A stretch of 64,000 nucleotides of DNA from Lyophyllum atratum (Eukaryota > Basidiomycota > Agaricomycetes > Agaricales > Lyophyllaceae): assembly GCA_014905825.1 (NCBI GenBank), contig JACGCN010000016.1, forward strand, positions 186,001 through 250,000, given 5' to 3'. Both the position numbers and the translations under genes were made by a program. This document shows, piece after piece, positions 23,315 to 34,616 of this stretch. The notes beneath the pieces are model-generated. The model saw only the letters and a program-made list of their open reading frames with translations, was not told the DNA's origin and searched no databases. Position 1 is the stretch's first letter. Each line of letters starts with the position of its first letter.

Positions 23315-23879
23315 TCATTTGTGTCGTACATACGTACGTCATGATCAGCAGTTAACGTTCTTCTTCGACAACGAGCGACGCAAGTGGATTTTTTCCGCCT
23401 CTTAAATACACAAGGGTTCCAAAACGAGTGCCCTGTGGCGGTCGCGCCATGGTTCTTCAGGATCTGTTTCAGAACTCTTTGAAGCGATACATATGACCTC
23501 AACTGCGCGCTGCCGACTGTCATCCCACTTTTCCATCATGACCTACCACTACCTGAGGATCCGGTCTGGGTGCAACTCTCGCAGAAGGCTATTGTCCTTT
23601 AACATCGCGCTTACCCTCGACGAACGCGGTAACCAAGCGGGATTAGATGCTCTGTATGAACAGTTAGATGTGGGTATTCCGCATTACAGACTCCCTTGTG
23701 AAATCGGCAAATGCTGGAGCCTTAACTACAGTGTTTCGTTCTCGGCGCACCACAAGAGCCTGTCATCGCCTGTCGGATCCAAGTCCTGCATTTTGCTTCG
23801 GAGTCTTCAATATTCTCATCGCGCATGCTTAATGGTCACGCCCGAATCTTGGTCTTGAGGCGCCATTCACTGGAGAACG
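23315..23879. other. Intergenic, no gene assigned
   Basis: A plus-strand frame at 23493-23858 (121 aa) contains a faint TPR-like stretch (ALTLDERGNQAGLDALYEQ) but no splice partner or start context I trust. Confidence 0.35.
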
Positions 23880-24095
23880 GGCCACATCATTAACCATGGG
23901 AATGGTGGAGATGTTGCGGTCGCCGTGAAGGTGTTTACGTTCATTCATTCTAGAGGGGAGGCGCTCGAAAGGTATGCGACTCAAGCGCGGCTTCATTACT
24001 TAGCGTTTTGACTCTCCCTGCCAATTTACCAGGGCTGTATAAAGAAAGCGATAATCATGGCTTCGCTATACCACGAAAAATCATCCCTTTCCGAT
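23880..24095 (+). pseudogene. Fragment of a protein kinase N-lobe
   Basis: One frame reads GHIINHGNGGDVAVAVKVFT, which looks like a kinase glycine loop plus the beta-3 lysine, followed by GEALERY. About 90 nt later another frame reads KKAIIMASLYHE, matching the alpha-C/beta-4 region ('EA.I...L.HEN') of the same mushroom kinase type. Stops and frame changes separate the parts, and no catalytic loop follows before the next gene. I read it as a decayed kinase copy. Confidence 0.35.
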
Positions 24096-24167
24096 GTGTT
24101 ATAGATACCATTCAAATTTGCTATCATAACCCCGTTCATGAAGATCGTATAACGACTAATGGGAGCA

Positions 24168-25775
24168 TCACAAGCGAAGGATATCGTTTATGATCTCGGG
24201 ACCTTGAAAGGGGGTCACTAGGGCATGAACTTGGCGTGCCAGGGGTGAGAAGTCCACACACTTCCAATTCACCTGCATGTACCACGCCCTGGGCATGACG
24301 AGTGTGAACGCAACCAGTGGGACGAATGCCTTCGGATTCTTGAGGCGAGCGGCGAGAAACTGGCGTATGACAGAAGAAATAGGATTGTCAACACAGAGAA
24401 GGTTGAGGCGAGGTGCAGGGACCCGTGGGTGGGTTGTACCGTGCCTCTCTACATTGGAAGGAAGAGCGTAGTTGAGAGCGTCTAAGGTGACATGGTCTGG
24501 GGCGACCAAATGGAGAGACGATAAGCCCGTCATTTGGCAAAAGAATTTGCACGCAAATGTGCGCGCTTGCAAGTAAACATCCACATAGGAAGTTGGCACG
24601 GGATAACCATGAGGTGGACACAATGCAATGTGCAATAGGGACAGCTTCTGAACCTGGTTAAGGGGAAGCCGCCTCAAGACGACATCAAATAATTCGGCAA
24701 TATCTCCATCGAACTCTCGTTCCCGACGCTCGTGGGGGCACAGCTTCAGCCTCTGAATATCGCATAGTGCGAACCTTTTGAGGTTGGGAGCTTGGACAAC
24801 CTTGAGGAAAGGGATGATCTCCGATGCAAGAACGAAGCCTAGCTCCAACGACTCTAGCTTCGTCATTGTGCAAATTTCGACCCAGCAATCGCCCTTTAAG
24901 GCTCCACAGAGGGCAAGGGTCTGGAGCGAGTGAGAGCTGGCGAGTAGAATTCGGTGTAGAGCCTCGGATGAAGGGCGCAGTGCTGTCTGTATCATTCGGA
25001 TATTTAGGTGTACAAGATTGCGCGGGGAGAAACGCGTCCACTGCAACGGGGTCGAAAGAAGGGTGACTACCTGCAGATTTGGGTAGAATGTCTCCTCGTC
25101 GACCATATCATCAGGATGAACAAGAATGGAGTGAGCGTTGACCTCTACATCGTCCTCTGGCAAATAATCAGGGTCGTTGAATGTCTGATCCTCGTATTTA
25201 TTATGGACGGTCCAATTCTCCAAGAGCGGCATGGGCACGCGGCCAAGAGCCCCGAGGACGGTCGCAGTCATGTCGTACTCGTCAACATGGAGGCAGAAGC
25301 TCTTAATACGATGGCTGTGGTGCCCGATAGCACGGGAGATGTCGGCGACTGACGTGCAAAATGCAGGGACGTTCATAGCGAATGGGTTTTCGGAATCCTC
25401 CGATTCACCCTCGTGGAAGTACCAAGTATTGAGATTGATGTATACAGATAGTGGACACTCGCGGGATAAGCTGAGGAAGGCCTCCACACGCTTTAATGTT
25501 TTCTGTAGGGAGATCGTGGTAGCTTCCAGGTTGTGGAATATACCTATCCGCGTCCATAAAGTTGGCGTGTTCATGACGATGTCACGCCAGCGCGCGGACA
25601 CTTGCGAGAGAGTGATAGGGAGCAGAGGGGAGGCGTCCGGCGCAGAGACCCCGAGTTGAAATACTACCAAAAGTGAATCTGCCGGAAGCTGTGATATGGG
25701 GGACGGGGCCACCTGTGACGCAGAGACGGTATTAAAGATGACAGTCGGGAAGCCCACCTTCATAGGAGGGTCCAT
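24168..25775 (-). CDS. F-box protein
   Basis: Open from the ATG at 25775 (MDPPMKV) for 535 aa. F-box: ISQLPADSLLVVFQLGV ... LSQVSARWRDIVMNTPTLW, followed by long LRR-like alternation (LENWTVHN, LQVVTLLS, LVHLNIRMI, LQTLALCG, LESLELGF). The start is supported by an intron immediately upstream (25829-25776: GTAAGG donor, TACTAAC branch point, AAACAG acceptor), which places the ATG at the beginning of an exon after a leader exon without an in-frame ATG. A 45 nt in-frame segment (GTGGGC...CACAG) just after codon 6 might also be spliced out. Probable SCF adaptor; substrate unknown. Confidence 0.83.
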   Translation of the reverse strand: MDPPMKVGFPTVIFNTVSASQVAPSPISQLPADSLLVVFQLGVSAPDASPLLPITLSQVSARWRDIVMNTPTLWTRIGIFHNLEATTISLQKTLKRVEAFLSLSRECPLSVYINLNTWYFHEGESEDSENPFAMNVPAFCTSVADISRAIGHHSHRIKSFCLHVDEYDMTATVLGALGRVPMPLLENWTVHNKYEDQTFNDPDYLPEDDVEVNAHSILVHPDDMVDEETFYPNLQVVTLLSTPLQWTRFSPRNLVHLNIRMIQTALRPSSEALHRILLASSHSLQTLALCGALKGDCWVEICTMTKLESLELGFVLASEIIPFLKVVQAPNLKRFALCDIQRLKLCPHERREREFDGDIAELFDVVLRRLPLNQVQKLSLLHIALCPPHGYPVPTSYVDVYLQARTFACKFFCQMTGLSSLHLVAPDHVTLDALNYALPSNVERHGTTHPRVPAPRLNLLCVDNPISSVIRQFLAARLKNPKAFVPLVAFTLVMPRAWYMQVNWKCVDFSPLARQVHALVTPFQGPEIINDILRL

Positions 25776-26508
25776 CTGTTTATGGCTTTTGTTAGTAGTA
25801 AGCATGTGTAGTATATAGTGGCGCCTTACGTTTAGTGAGTTCCGAGAAATGTAAGAGATTTGTACTATGACAGAAGCGGTTCCTGTCCACGTCAAGTTGA
25901 ATGGAAGTTCCAAGGATGTTTGTAACAAACTTAACGCTTCGGTGCCAGTTTTATAACCTGCTCAGCAGTAGCTCTGGCCAACATCGTTGACCATTGTCTT
26001 GACGGGAGTGTGGCCTGACGTTGCTGGCCAATCGACCGAACCTTTCAGGGAAGCCAGTCGGCCACAACTCCACAGATGGTTGATCCCGAACACTTCAAGG
26101 GCCCAAATGAAATATTGAGCGCTCCCATGGCGTCTGGTAGATGGAGGATGAGAATTACCTGCACCTAAACCTTTTCTCTGTACGGAGTGGACTGGCCTAG
26201 CCGAGTACGCGTCAACTCCGATGGTGGGCCAGTTCGTATGTCACTGTGGTCATGGCCGAATCCGCAGTATTAGTAACCCTTGTCACTACCACAGCCCTGA
26301 ATGCATCACAATTCACATCACTTACACGCGTCCATGATCAGAATTACATTGACGACATGCGAGCGCACTGCATAAGGAAGCATGAAGCCAAGGTGCATAA
26401 CGGATAGCATAAATCCTATGACATAACGACGATAGCAGATCAAGACTACATCAGCCCGCCTTTTGACTCCTAAACCCACAGTGACCACCGCCCAGGGACA
26501 GGACGCGC
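25776..26508. other. F-box 5' leader with intron, and eL8 3' flank
   Basis: 25776-25829 is a 54 nt leader intron of the F-box gene with a perfect TACTAAC branch site. The rest holds no gene I can support. Confidence 0.5.
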
Positions 26509-27791
26509 TCAGAGCTTCTGAATGGCAGCAGCGCTGATGCTCTGGCCGGAGGCCTTGGCACGCTTGCGGAGCATAGCAGTCGACTTGTTGCCACGGAGAC
26601 CTCCACCCCACTGGCGGCGCTGGTCCTCGTACTTGTCGTTGCTGCGAAAAGACAATGAGTATACACGACGGCATCGAACGATATATCGGAACGTACAAGT
26701 TAGCCTTGGCGGCAGAGACGAGGGTAGCGAGCTCGCGCTGGTCCTCGCTCTTGACGTCCTGCAGGGCGAGGACGGCAGCGGTCTTCTTGTGGACGACTGT
26801 GCCGAGACGGGCCTTGCCCTTGACGATGACGTATGGGACACCCATCTTGCGGCAGAGGGCGGGGAGGAAGACGACGAGCTCGATGGGGTCAACATCGTGG
26901 GCGATGACGACGAGGGACGCCTTCTTAGCCTCAACGAGGGCAACGGCGTGGTTGAGGCCGTATTTCACGAAGAGGGGCTTCTTGGAGTCCTGCACCAACT
27001 AATGAGACAGAGCAAATGGATGTCTATAGCGCTGACGAACCTTGGCGTCCTTGTTCTCGGCAGCAGCAGCGGCTGTAGCCTCAAGACGAGCCTTCTTCTC
27101 CTGCTTGTCCTCAGGGCGGTACTTGTTCAGGAGCTTGAACAGTTGGGTAGCAGTGTTCTTGTCCAGGGTGTGGGAGAATTGAGCGATCGCAGGGGGAACC
27201 TTGAGACGCTGGTGGAGGATAACCTTCTGGCGCTGAAGACGGACATATTCGGGCCATTTGACGAAACGGGTGAGGTCAGTCTTGGGGCGGATGTCCTGGC
27301 CTGCATTCCGTGTCAAACCTTAAAATTTTAAACAGCCCAATTACTACGCACCGATACCGAAGTTCTTGGGGTGGGACTCGAAGAGAGGGTTCTTCTTGGC
27401 CTTAGTGGGCTTGCTGGCGCCGAAAGGAGCGGCAGCGGGCTTCTTGCCAGTTCCGGTTTTGGCCTTGGGCTGGTCATTGAGACGAGACGTTAACAATGGA
27501 ACTAAAAAGTTGACATTGCGCCTCGGAGCTCTAGCGTCGTGCGCACAAGTGCAACACGACCCAGCATAAAAGTAACATCATCGCCTATACGGCTCCGTTC
27601 TCTAGTAAGAATATCGGAAGATATCCGTTTTCATAGAGTTGCTGGGGCAGTCCTATAAAGTCGATTAGTTTAAACTTGCTCGAAAGGTCATCCGAACGGA
27701 AAACTTGCCATCCATCTCATATTCTATCGATTTTGAGATTTCGAACTGCCAATGCTAGAGCTCGTCGCCGCGAACGTTGAAAGCTCACCAT
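26509..27791 (-). CDS. RPL8: 60S ribosomal protein eL8 (L8/L7a)
   Basis: Exons 27791-27789 (ATG only), 27469-27352, 27300-27041, 26989-26697 and 26641-26509 give 268 aa. Start: CAAAATG directly followed by a GTGAGC donor; the first intron is 319 nt, long for this genome but usual for ribosomal protein genes. Sequence: basic leader [11 protein letters not shown], then [40 protein letters not shown], and the L7Ae RNA-binding fold with [40 protein letters not shown] and [13 protein letters not shown], ending [15 protein letters not shown] structural protein of the large ribosomal subunit. Codon use is strongly C/G-ending, as in highly expressed genes. Confidence 0.96.
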
Positions 27792-28381
27792 TTTGGTCGG
27801 ATAGTCTTGAGGAGGTTGGCGAGAGGGATGGACGAGGCTGGAGGAAAAGATTCTAGGTTTGCTCAACATCCGCCATGCTCGGAGTTTGCCGGATTTTTGT
27901 TGATCGGATTTCGGCTCCGTCAACGGAACCGGATCTTCCTCATGACTCCGGCCTCATGCTTGCCATCGGCATTTCAACACTTCAATGTCAACGTCAACGC
28001 TCGCACGCACGCAACTTGTATGCCTGTTGTAAGATGACTCGTATTCACTCATCTTGCCTGAACTATGATTTATGGATTTTATGTAAATCTGGTTGGTTTA
28101 GCAAGTTTTCTCAAGCATTCGTTGCTTTGAATTTCAATTATTCATAACTCAATTCCTTGGCAGGCTACAGGTCATTCAAAACACTTCCTCTATCTATGGA
28201 CATGGTCTAAAATATTTTTTGCGCCTCGTATTTGAATCAAGAGCAGTCGCATCAAGCACAATATTTGTCGTAATATATGGTATTCGTACCGTCACCGATC
28301 ACCTTCTGTGCAACAGTCCTTCTGACATGGTGGCAGCCAAGCGGCGGTCGCCACTATGCAACTCGGGCCCGGAAATGCTGC
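27792..28381. other. eL8 promoter region
   Basis: Upstream of the minus-strand eL8 gene and downstream of the next F-box gene. Several short T-rich runs; no gene. Confidence 0.5.
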
Positions 28382-29575
28382 CTAAGGGATGCCTTCGAGT
28401 CTCTCCCTCATCGCCTTCTGGGATTTCCAACTGGCCGCGATCGTAACTTCATCCTTCATCGTGACTCCTCCGACATAAATATCAGTCAGATGCGGCCACC
28501 CCCACGGACACTGTGTGTAAATTTTTAAAATAGGCTCGGGAAGGGCTTCCTTGAATTTCAACTTTGTCAGCTCGGGGGTGGCCTGTATAAGTGCCCTCAG
28601 ATCGAGGCATTGCGCCATCTGCTCCGTATCGCAATGCGCGAGAGTCAAAGTCTTGAGCGTCGCAAATCTCGGGGGATGCGGGGGTCGGGACAGGCAGCGC
28701 TGCCAGTCGTCCCAGTTGGCGACGGACGGGTGAGATATTGTCAGGCTCGTCAAAGCTGGTGTTATCCAACTCGAATTGCTGAAGGAAAAGGGGTTCTGTC
28801 TGTCGAATGTGACGTGTGCCAGCCTCGGGATCACCGTCATTCCTCTATTCCATGGGAAGACGTCGTTGGAGGACATGTACAGTCTTTCCAGTGCATTCTC
28901 TGCAGGAAAGCGGCCATCCATCGATCGCGTACCGAGGCGTTTGATAATCAAGGTCTTGACCTTGCTTAAATCAATGGATGGAGGCGCAACTCCCTCGACA
29001 GCAAGGTGGGTGATGACATTGTGTTCGAAGGTCATTGGTACCAGAGATAGACATTCTCCTTTTAGGTCGCGGTCTTTTTCGAGCGACCGGAGCGTCAGGT
29101 GTGTCAACAGAGGCGTCTTTATCTGGTTGCCGAAGGCGTTGCCTATCAGCCTGTATACCGCATTGAATGCGGATATCGTGAGAGTGTGGACTCGCCACAT
29201 TTCCGAACCAAGTGCAATAAGCGTTTTCCACAGCCCGAAAGTCGCGCCTTCTGGGGTGGGATTGGGGAAGCAGACGCAAATGTCGAGCGGACGGCCCTTG
29301 GACCGAAGAAATACGTCCGTCAGAACCTCGTGGTCGTACTTGGTGATTGAGACGTTCTCCCAGAGCCAAGGAAGATCGAGGACGATATCGCGCCAATAGG
29401 TGCAAACATGCGAGAGAAGAACCGATGCGTAGACACGTCGATCGCCATCACCATAATCACCATACACAACTGCGAAGATCTCGCAGAAGATTTCTTGCGG
29501 AAGGTTTATGATGCTGATCGCTTCGAGGTTGTTGGTACTTCCAACCGGCAACGTGCCCTTCAGCGTCTGTGTCAT
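28382..29575 (-). CDS. F-box protein
   Basis: Single exon, 397 aa, ATG at 29575. F-box: ISIINLPQEIFCEIFAVVYG ... VLLSHVCTYWRDIVLDLPWLW, the standard mushroom pattern (LP.EI..EIF ... VC..WR.IVL..P.LW). Following LRR-like units include LTHLTLRSLE, VITHLAVEG, VKTLIIKRLG, LTSLTISHP and LKTLTLAHCD, then a short C-terminal tail. No introns are needed. Presumed SCF substrate adaptor; no specific substrate can be inferred. It lies between the eL8 promoter and the 3' end of the AAA ATPase gene. Confidence 0.88.
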   Translation of the reverse strand: MTQTLKGTLPVGSTNNLEAISIINLPQEIFCEIFAVVYGDYGDGDRRVYASVLLSHVCTYWRDIVLDLPWLWENVSITKYDHEVLTDVFLRSKGRPLDICVCFPNPTPEGATFGLWKTLIALGSEMWRVHTLTISAFNAVYRLIGNAFGNQIKTPLLTHLTLRSLEKDRDLKGECLSLVPMTFEHNVITHLAVEGVAPPSIDLSKVKTLIIKRLGTRSMDGRFPAENALERLYMSSNDVFPWNRGMTVIPRLAHVTFDRQNPFSFSNSSWITPALTSLTISHPSVANWDDWQRCLSRPPHPPRFATLKTLTLAHCDTEQMAQCLDLRALIQATPELTKLKFKEALPEPILKIYTQCPWGWPHLTDIYVGGVTMKDEVTIAASWKSQKAMRERLEGIP

Positions 29576-29940
29576 ATTCGACTGACTTCTACTATCATCA
29601 ATTCAGAACCGTGTCCGCGGCGCGCCATGAAGAATAGTACTCACCTATTATCGAAGTGTAATGGGCAGCGTTGGAAACGTTTAGCAGGGTGTTCGGAACG
29701 CCGATACAAGGTGATGGCACATAACTTTTATATAGAGATTTCATTCACCGACACTGCCTTTGTTGGCCAGGGCCCAGCGCTCCATATCGGAATCCTTTTG
29801 ATGTCCATAAAGAGTTCATATCCGAGCAATACGAGGGGCCACTATTCAAAAGATAATAGTACACGTGTGGTTTACATACAAGAGCGAACATTTTGGTATT
29901 CGAAGTACAAAGGGTCCATCGACACCTGATTCTCGATCGT
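29576..29940. other. Intergenic
   Basis: F-box promoter and AAA ATPase 3' flank. No gene seen. Confidence 0.5.
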
Positions 29941-32657
29941 TCAGTAAATCTTCTTCAAAACCTTAAACTCCTTCGTGAACTCTGCCATCGCGTCCAGTGT
30001 ATCCACGAAATGTTGATACTCGATTGGCTCGCCCCGGCCAATGGCCAGCGACTGCGCAGTGCGTGCAGCATTCTTGATTTGACGGCCATTGATGTCACGG
30101 CTGGCAAGCTCGGTGATCTGCTCGGGTGTGAGGATGTCCGAGGCGCCGAGCTTCGCGATGAAGGCTATCCAGACTTGCTCCTTCGATGCCTGGCTGAGTT
30201 CGCGGAAGTGGAGGGCGACGTGGATGCGAGAGAGGAAGGCGCCATCGAAGGCTTGGACGCGGTTGGTGGTCAAGAAGAGTATGCCGCGGTAGTATTCAAC
30301 ATGCCGAAGACTGTGTGGAAGATATTTCAGTACGATATTGACATAGAAGGGGATGTGTACTTACAAGACAGCGACCATGGCGTTACGCTCCAGATCGTGC
30401 AGCGAACGTTCCTCAAGGAAGACATCAGCCTGCAGAGTATTTCAGTACTTCGTTACCCATCGTCGAAGTATGAATTACCTCATCAATCAACACAATAGCT
30501 TTCCAAGCAGTGGCGACGTCAAAGACGCGTTCCAGAGCAGCATCCAAGTCAGATGCTCTAGTACCAAGGTCGCCACCGCCAATGACGTAAAGCGGGCGCT
30601 TGACGTGCTCACTCGTGGCCTCCGCCGAGAAAGTTTTGCCTGCGCCAAGAGATGAGTTCCGACTTGCCAGGATGCGTAAGGGTAAACCTACCAACTCCCG
30701 GCGGCCCAAACAGGTTAATGACGAGCCCATGCCCCTTCCCTTTGATGAAGTCATCGAAGCCAAGTTCGCGGTGGTGGGCCTCGACAAGAGAACGCAGGAG
30801 GTCCTTGTGGGCTGATGGGAGGACCAGGTTGGCGAAAGCATCTTCGTTCCAATCCACAGGGCGGACCTTGTCGATATCGAATTCAACTAAATTGTCGCGT
30901 GAGTCACTCAAGAGAAGTGGAAAGAGCACGAGACGGCTTGCTTACACCAGATCTTATCGGATAGACTGAAGCCGTACACAACTGTGGACGTCAGAATAAG
31001 ATCGTCGTCCGTCAGCTCTGCGTTAGCGTCGTCATCATTTGGGGTCGATTGCACTAATGTACCTACAGAGAATTGTCGTGAGGTTCTGAAGGGGTGGGAG
31101 ATTTCAAATGTCGGTACTAACCATTGTCATACGGACTCCAGGGCACTCCATACGGCACTTGTTGGGGGAGCATCTGAGGCGGCATTGGCGGGGCGTTCCT
31201 CCCGGATTTTGGAGCGTATTTTGGAAAGATTCTGTCGAGTATTGGGGCGGGAAAGGCACATTTGCGGGTTGGAAGGGTAGGTTGATTGGAGAATGACTGA
31301 TGGGGAATTGGTAGTTTGGGTTCAACCGGCGGAACGTAGCTTGGGTGATATCAGTGAGTGGTACATGGCGTCTCTGTAGAGAACAAATTACCTCTGTCAA
31401 TCATGATTCGACCAGTTACCTATGAAGACTTGGTCAGAGAGAAAAAAGAGTGATAATGCACAACAAGTTACATTGTGCTTCGCGATCTTGTCTCCGCGCT
31501 TGAGTGCGGCGATGCCATCATACTGCATATGGTGCACACCAATCATTCCCATCCATTTCTTGCCTCGTTGCAAGAGGGCTGCCCGTAGTTTCTCCGGCTC
31601 AGGGTGGTATTTCAAAGGGTAGGCATCCAGGTCCTGAATTTTCGCTGTACCCTTGAAGGAATGAAGGAGAATCATTGTATGGACCTTGCCGACATTGGCC
31701 TTCTTTTGCGTGTGGCTATCGACCAGGTCGTAGCTCTCGCAGGACAGCTGGTAGGCGAGCTTTCCATCCACTAACGTACGCAGGAACGAAACCAGGTTGA
31801 ACAACCGCGGATTCCCAGTGACGGCGCAACTCGCCACAAAGACGGTGCGGGGAACGAGAAGTGCGTACAGGAGGTCGAACGTGATTTCTCCATGCGCTTT
31901 GAAGCGATCGATCGTGGTAAGTGTTGTACGGTAATCCGTCGACAGAGTGGAGAGAAGCAGATTGACGGATGAAAGGACATGAGTCTCGCGTTCGGTCTTC
32001 TGCTTCTTGTCAGCGAGTGTATCGCGGTACTCGACGAAGTTGTCGAAGAAGGTTATAAACATCTCCGGATCGAGCTACAGAGACCACACTTAAGTATCAT
32101 GTATAAAACGGAAGGTAATAGCCTACCTCAAGCGGTTCAGCATTCCAAGAGATCCCAGGCCAGGTCTTGATAACGTCTTGGCAGGCTTTTACAATGTACC
32201 CGCTTTTGACAATGATCCTGAAGGTCGGCTCCTGATACTCCTGCTTGGGTACCTTTCGCACGACGCTACATGACAGGCCTCGTTAAAACGCTGGATAAGC
32301 CATACAAGGGCTTATAACACTTACACAAAGGAGAAGTCTTTCCAAGGGTCGTTGATCCCGGTCTGTAAAAGCGGGATCGTTTCGACCGTCACCTTCGAGC
32401 TCATGTTCTACATCCCGAAGGAAAGGTCAATTAACGAAGCGGCATTCTAGCCAGGGTGCGCTCACCCGATATTTCCAAGCCTTCGCCCATTTACTATAGT
32501 AATGATCGACTCGCTTTACCTTGAGCGAAGGTGTTGGTAGCGCCTCATCGTCGCGAACGGTGGGTGCCATTTGCGATTCGTCGTCGCGGATGCTTCTTCC
32601 ATCGTTGACGACGGGACGAGGTGCATTCTTCACCAAGGACGTAAAACGGCGATGCAT
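29941..32657 (-). CDS. DUF7025-type AAA+ ATPase
   Basis: Eleven exons: 32657-32466, 32407-32325, 32265-32127, 32074-31472, 31419-31392, 31339-31122, 31062-30946, 30886-30692, 30639-30479, 30429-30365, 30310-29941; about 720 aa. The N-terminal half is the DUF7025 region (ITFFDNFVEYRDTLADKKQK, ALLVPRTVFVAS, FRRLNPNYQFP). The C-terminal AAA module has Walker A GPPGVGKTFSAE, Walker B AIVLIDEADVFLEER, sensor ILFLTTNRVQAFDGAFLSRI with arginine finger, and a helical lid (DINGRQIKNAARTAQSLA). This is the common fungal soluble AAA family of unknown substrate. The linker exon 31339-31122 changes frame and needs a further splice I could not fix; an intron from GTGCCT to a CTCAG acceptor inside it would restore phase. 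Confidence 0.88.
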
Positions 32658-32951
32658 AATGTGGAAGAGTGGAAGAATGGGCCTTCAGCGCCTATTGTCG
32701 CTCTGGTTTAAGTAGATCTGTACCACGACTTTAGGGTCCGCACCTGCGGACCCGCGGGCGGAATTCAAAGCTCCCAAGACGCCCGAACTCGAGTCAGGGA
32801 GGGAATTCGCGGGCGCTTAACATTGCAGCGTGTTTTGGGTCTCGAGTCGTCGACTCATTTAAACATCACGTGTTTGTCATGTGCTCTACGCGTGTAAAAG
32901 GGGATGGAGGAAAACAAGTACAGGCGGAGTGTACAACGCGAGATCCTGCGA
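32658..32951. promoter_or_regulatory. AAA ATPase promoter region with GC hairpin
   Basis: The gap between ELP6 (3' end) and the AAA gene start. It contains a perfect 8 bp inverted repeat GGGTCCGC-ACCT-GCGGACCC at 32734-32753 and a CACGTG box near 32866. Function inferred from position only. Confidence 0.45.
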
Positions 32952-33829
32952 TTATAGGACACCCCCACTAGTGCCCCTGTCGAAGAAGACGGCGCCAGTG
33001 TCTGTGAGGCGGTATTGGATGGCCGAGCTTCTCGGGATCAACTTGACCCCAGACGAGGGGGTGCTCATCCCGGGATGAAGCGCGACCTGCAAGGGAAGAT
33101 AAATAGGTGTTCCAAGCTTAATACAAATGGCCACACCTCTCCACTAACAGAACCACTCCGCCCACTCGATAGAGGACGAACTTCCATGTGATACGTGCAA
33201 AGGTGTAGCAAGTGGCGAAAAAGGTCGTCTGGCTCCTCAGGAGTTACATTGTGGTGGCGGATGATCAGAGTTGCATTGGCCTGGGAAGAGGAACTCAATC
33301 TTGACATCAAGGGGCTTTCTTGAAGAAGGCCACGAACCTTCCTACACACTCCACCAAGGGACCGGGTAAACCGGCTGATATCGAGAAGAGAGAAGCCAAT
33401 CCATTGGAGTGAGGTTAGGTCGTCAAGGATGACCAAGAGAGGCCCATGGTTAGATTGCAGCGGGGCTTTTATGAGATCCAACAGGAGACGCAAACTTGGC
33501 TGGCCAGAATCAAGGGAAGATCGCACATGGGACATAACATCGATGAAGTCGACCGTGCCCGAGCTTATGTGTTGTGGCAAATTCACATTCTAATTCTCCC
33601 ATGAGTCCTACCGCCGCCTTCGTGAAAAGTTATGAGAACATACAGATTTTGCAGCTATGGCTTTCCATCGTTCTATTCCTTCAGAAACAGAAAGGATGAC
33701 GCTTTTCGAGTGTTTCGTTTCCTTGATGTGCGATATCAGGACACGGTGGAGAAGGAAGTCAGCCGGAGATGCCAATTCGTCAGTGATCAGTAGAAGGATC
33801 CCTTCTGGTAAGTCGAAAGGCGACAGCAT
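32952..33829 (-). CDS. ELP6: Elongator complex protein 6
   Basis: Exons 33829-33644, 33589-33137 and 33086-32952 give 257 aa; introns are 54 and 50 nt. The start was chosen at MLSPFDLPEG, because the open frame further upstream lacks an ATG. Family signatures: PEGILLLITDELASPADFLL, VILSVSEGIERWKAIAAKS, VDFIDVMSHVRSSL, LLVILDDLTSLQWIGFSLLD, and the C-terminal IQYRLTDTGAVFFDRGT. The RecA-like fold lacks Walker residues, as is normal for the Elp4/5/6 ring. Elp4-Elp5-Elp6 form a hexamer of Elongator needed for wobble-uridine (mcm5/ncm5) tRNA modification. The start codon lies 101 bp from a transposon-like insertion, so its promoter is probably affected by or embedded in that element. Confidence 0.9.
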
Positions 33830-33922
33830 CAGCTCCCAAGGTGACCGTTCAGGAACAGGGAATTTTGTTGGAAGGAGTTTGGCAAACGAATTACATCCAA
33901 ACAACTAGTCTCAGCGCCAAGG

Positions 33923-33930
33923 GCCTGCAG
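33923..33930. repeat. Left 8 bp target-site duplication
   Basis: GCCTGCAG, repeated exactly at 34649-34656 on the other side of the element. Confidence 0.8.
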
Positions 33931-33962
33931 AGGCCCCCGGAAGCTCCCCTGAAAGCAAGCCC
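33931..33962 (+). repeat. Left terminal inverted repeat
   Basis: 32 bp, reverse-complementary without mismatch to 34617-34648. Confidence 0.85.
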
Positions 33963-34616
33963 GGGCAAAACCCAAAAATCGGGTCTCAAATCCGCGAAGT
34001 TCAAGGTCCCAAATCCGCTAAATCGGATAGAGCTCTACACGTAATGGCCTAAAATGGAAATTTTCTTGTTTTTCTTTCATTTTTTCTTCTCGGCTCGCCG
34101 CAAGCTCGCCAGCAGCCTCAATGGTATGGATAGATAATACGGAATCTGCATATAGGACAGGTTTATGGGTACAAGATACTCCAAATTTCATTAGATGATT
34201 TCGCGGCTGGAATACGAATGTTTAGTACTCTAGCACTGGTGCCTTTGAGACGACTTTTGTGGACATTTGTATGTTGGACGCATACCACTGAGAGGCCGCA
34301 AGAGGTGTGAGTGACTTGTAAATATGATCATCTCGAAGAAGACTGGCACGACGAAGATGAAAAAGTACGTGGTCAATGGGCGCGTGTTGTCTGCTTCTTC
34401 TATACTGCATGTTGACTGCATGTATGTATTTATTAGGGTCGAACGTTCAACGAAGGATGTACCATCAAAAAAATTGATAGCAATTTTCGAAAATTTCGTC
34501 GAGATGAGTCTCAAATCCGCGAAATAGCGGACAAAGGTAGCGTCCCCCAGAGCCTCAAATCCGCTAAATAAGGACAGAGTTTGACCGATTTTTCGCCCTG
34601 AAATCCGCTATTTTGA

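Noticed and set aside
34222..34514. Short frames inside the hAT-like element
   Set aside because: Too short and without any transposase, BED or dimerisation motif; the element is non-autonomous.
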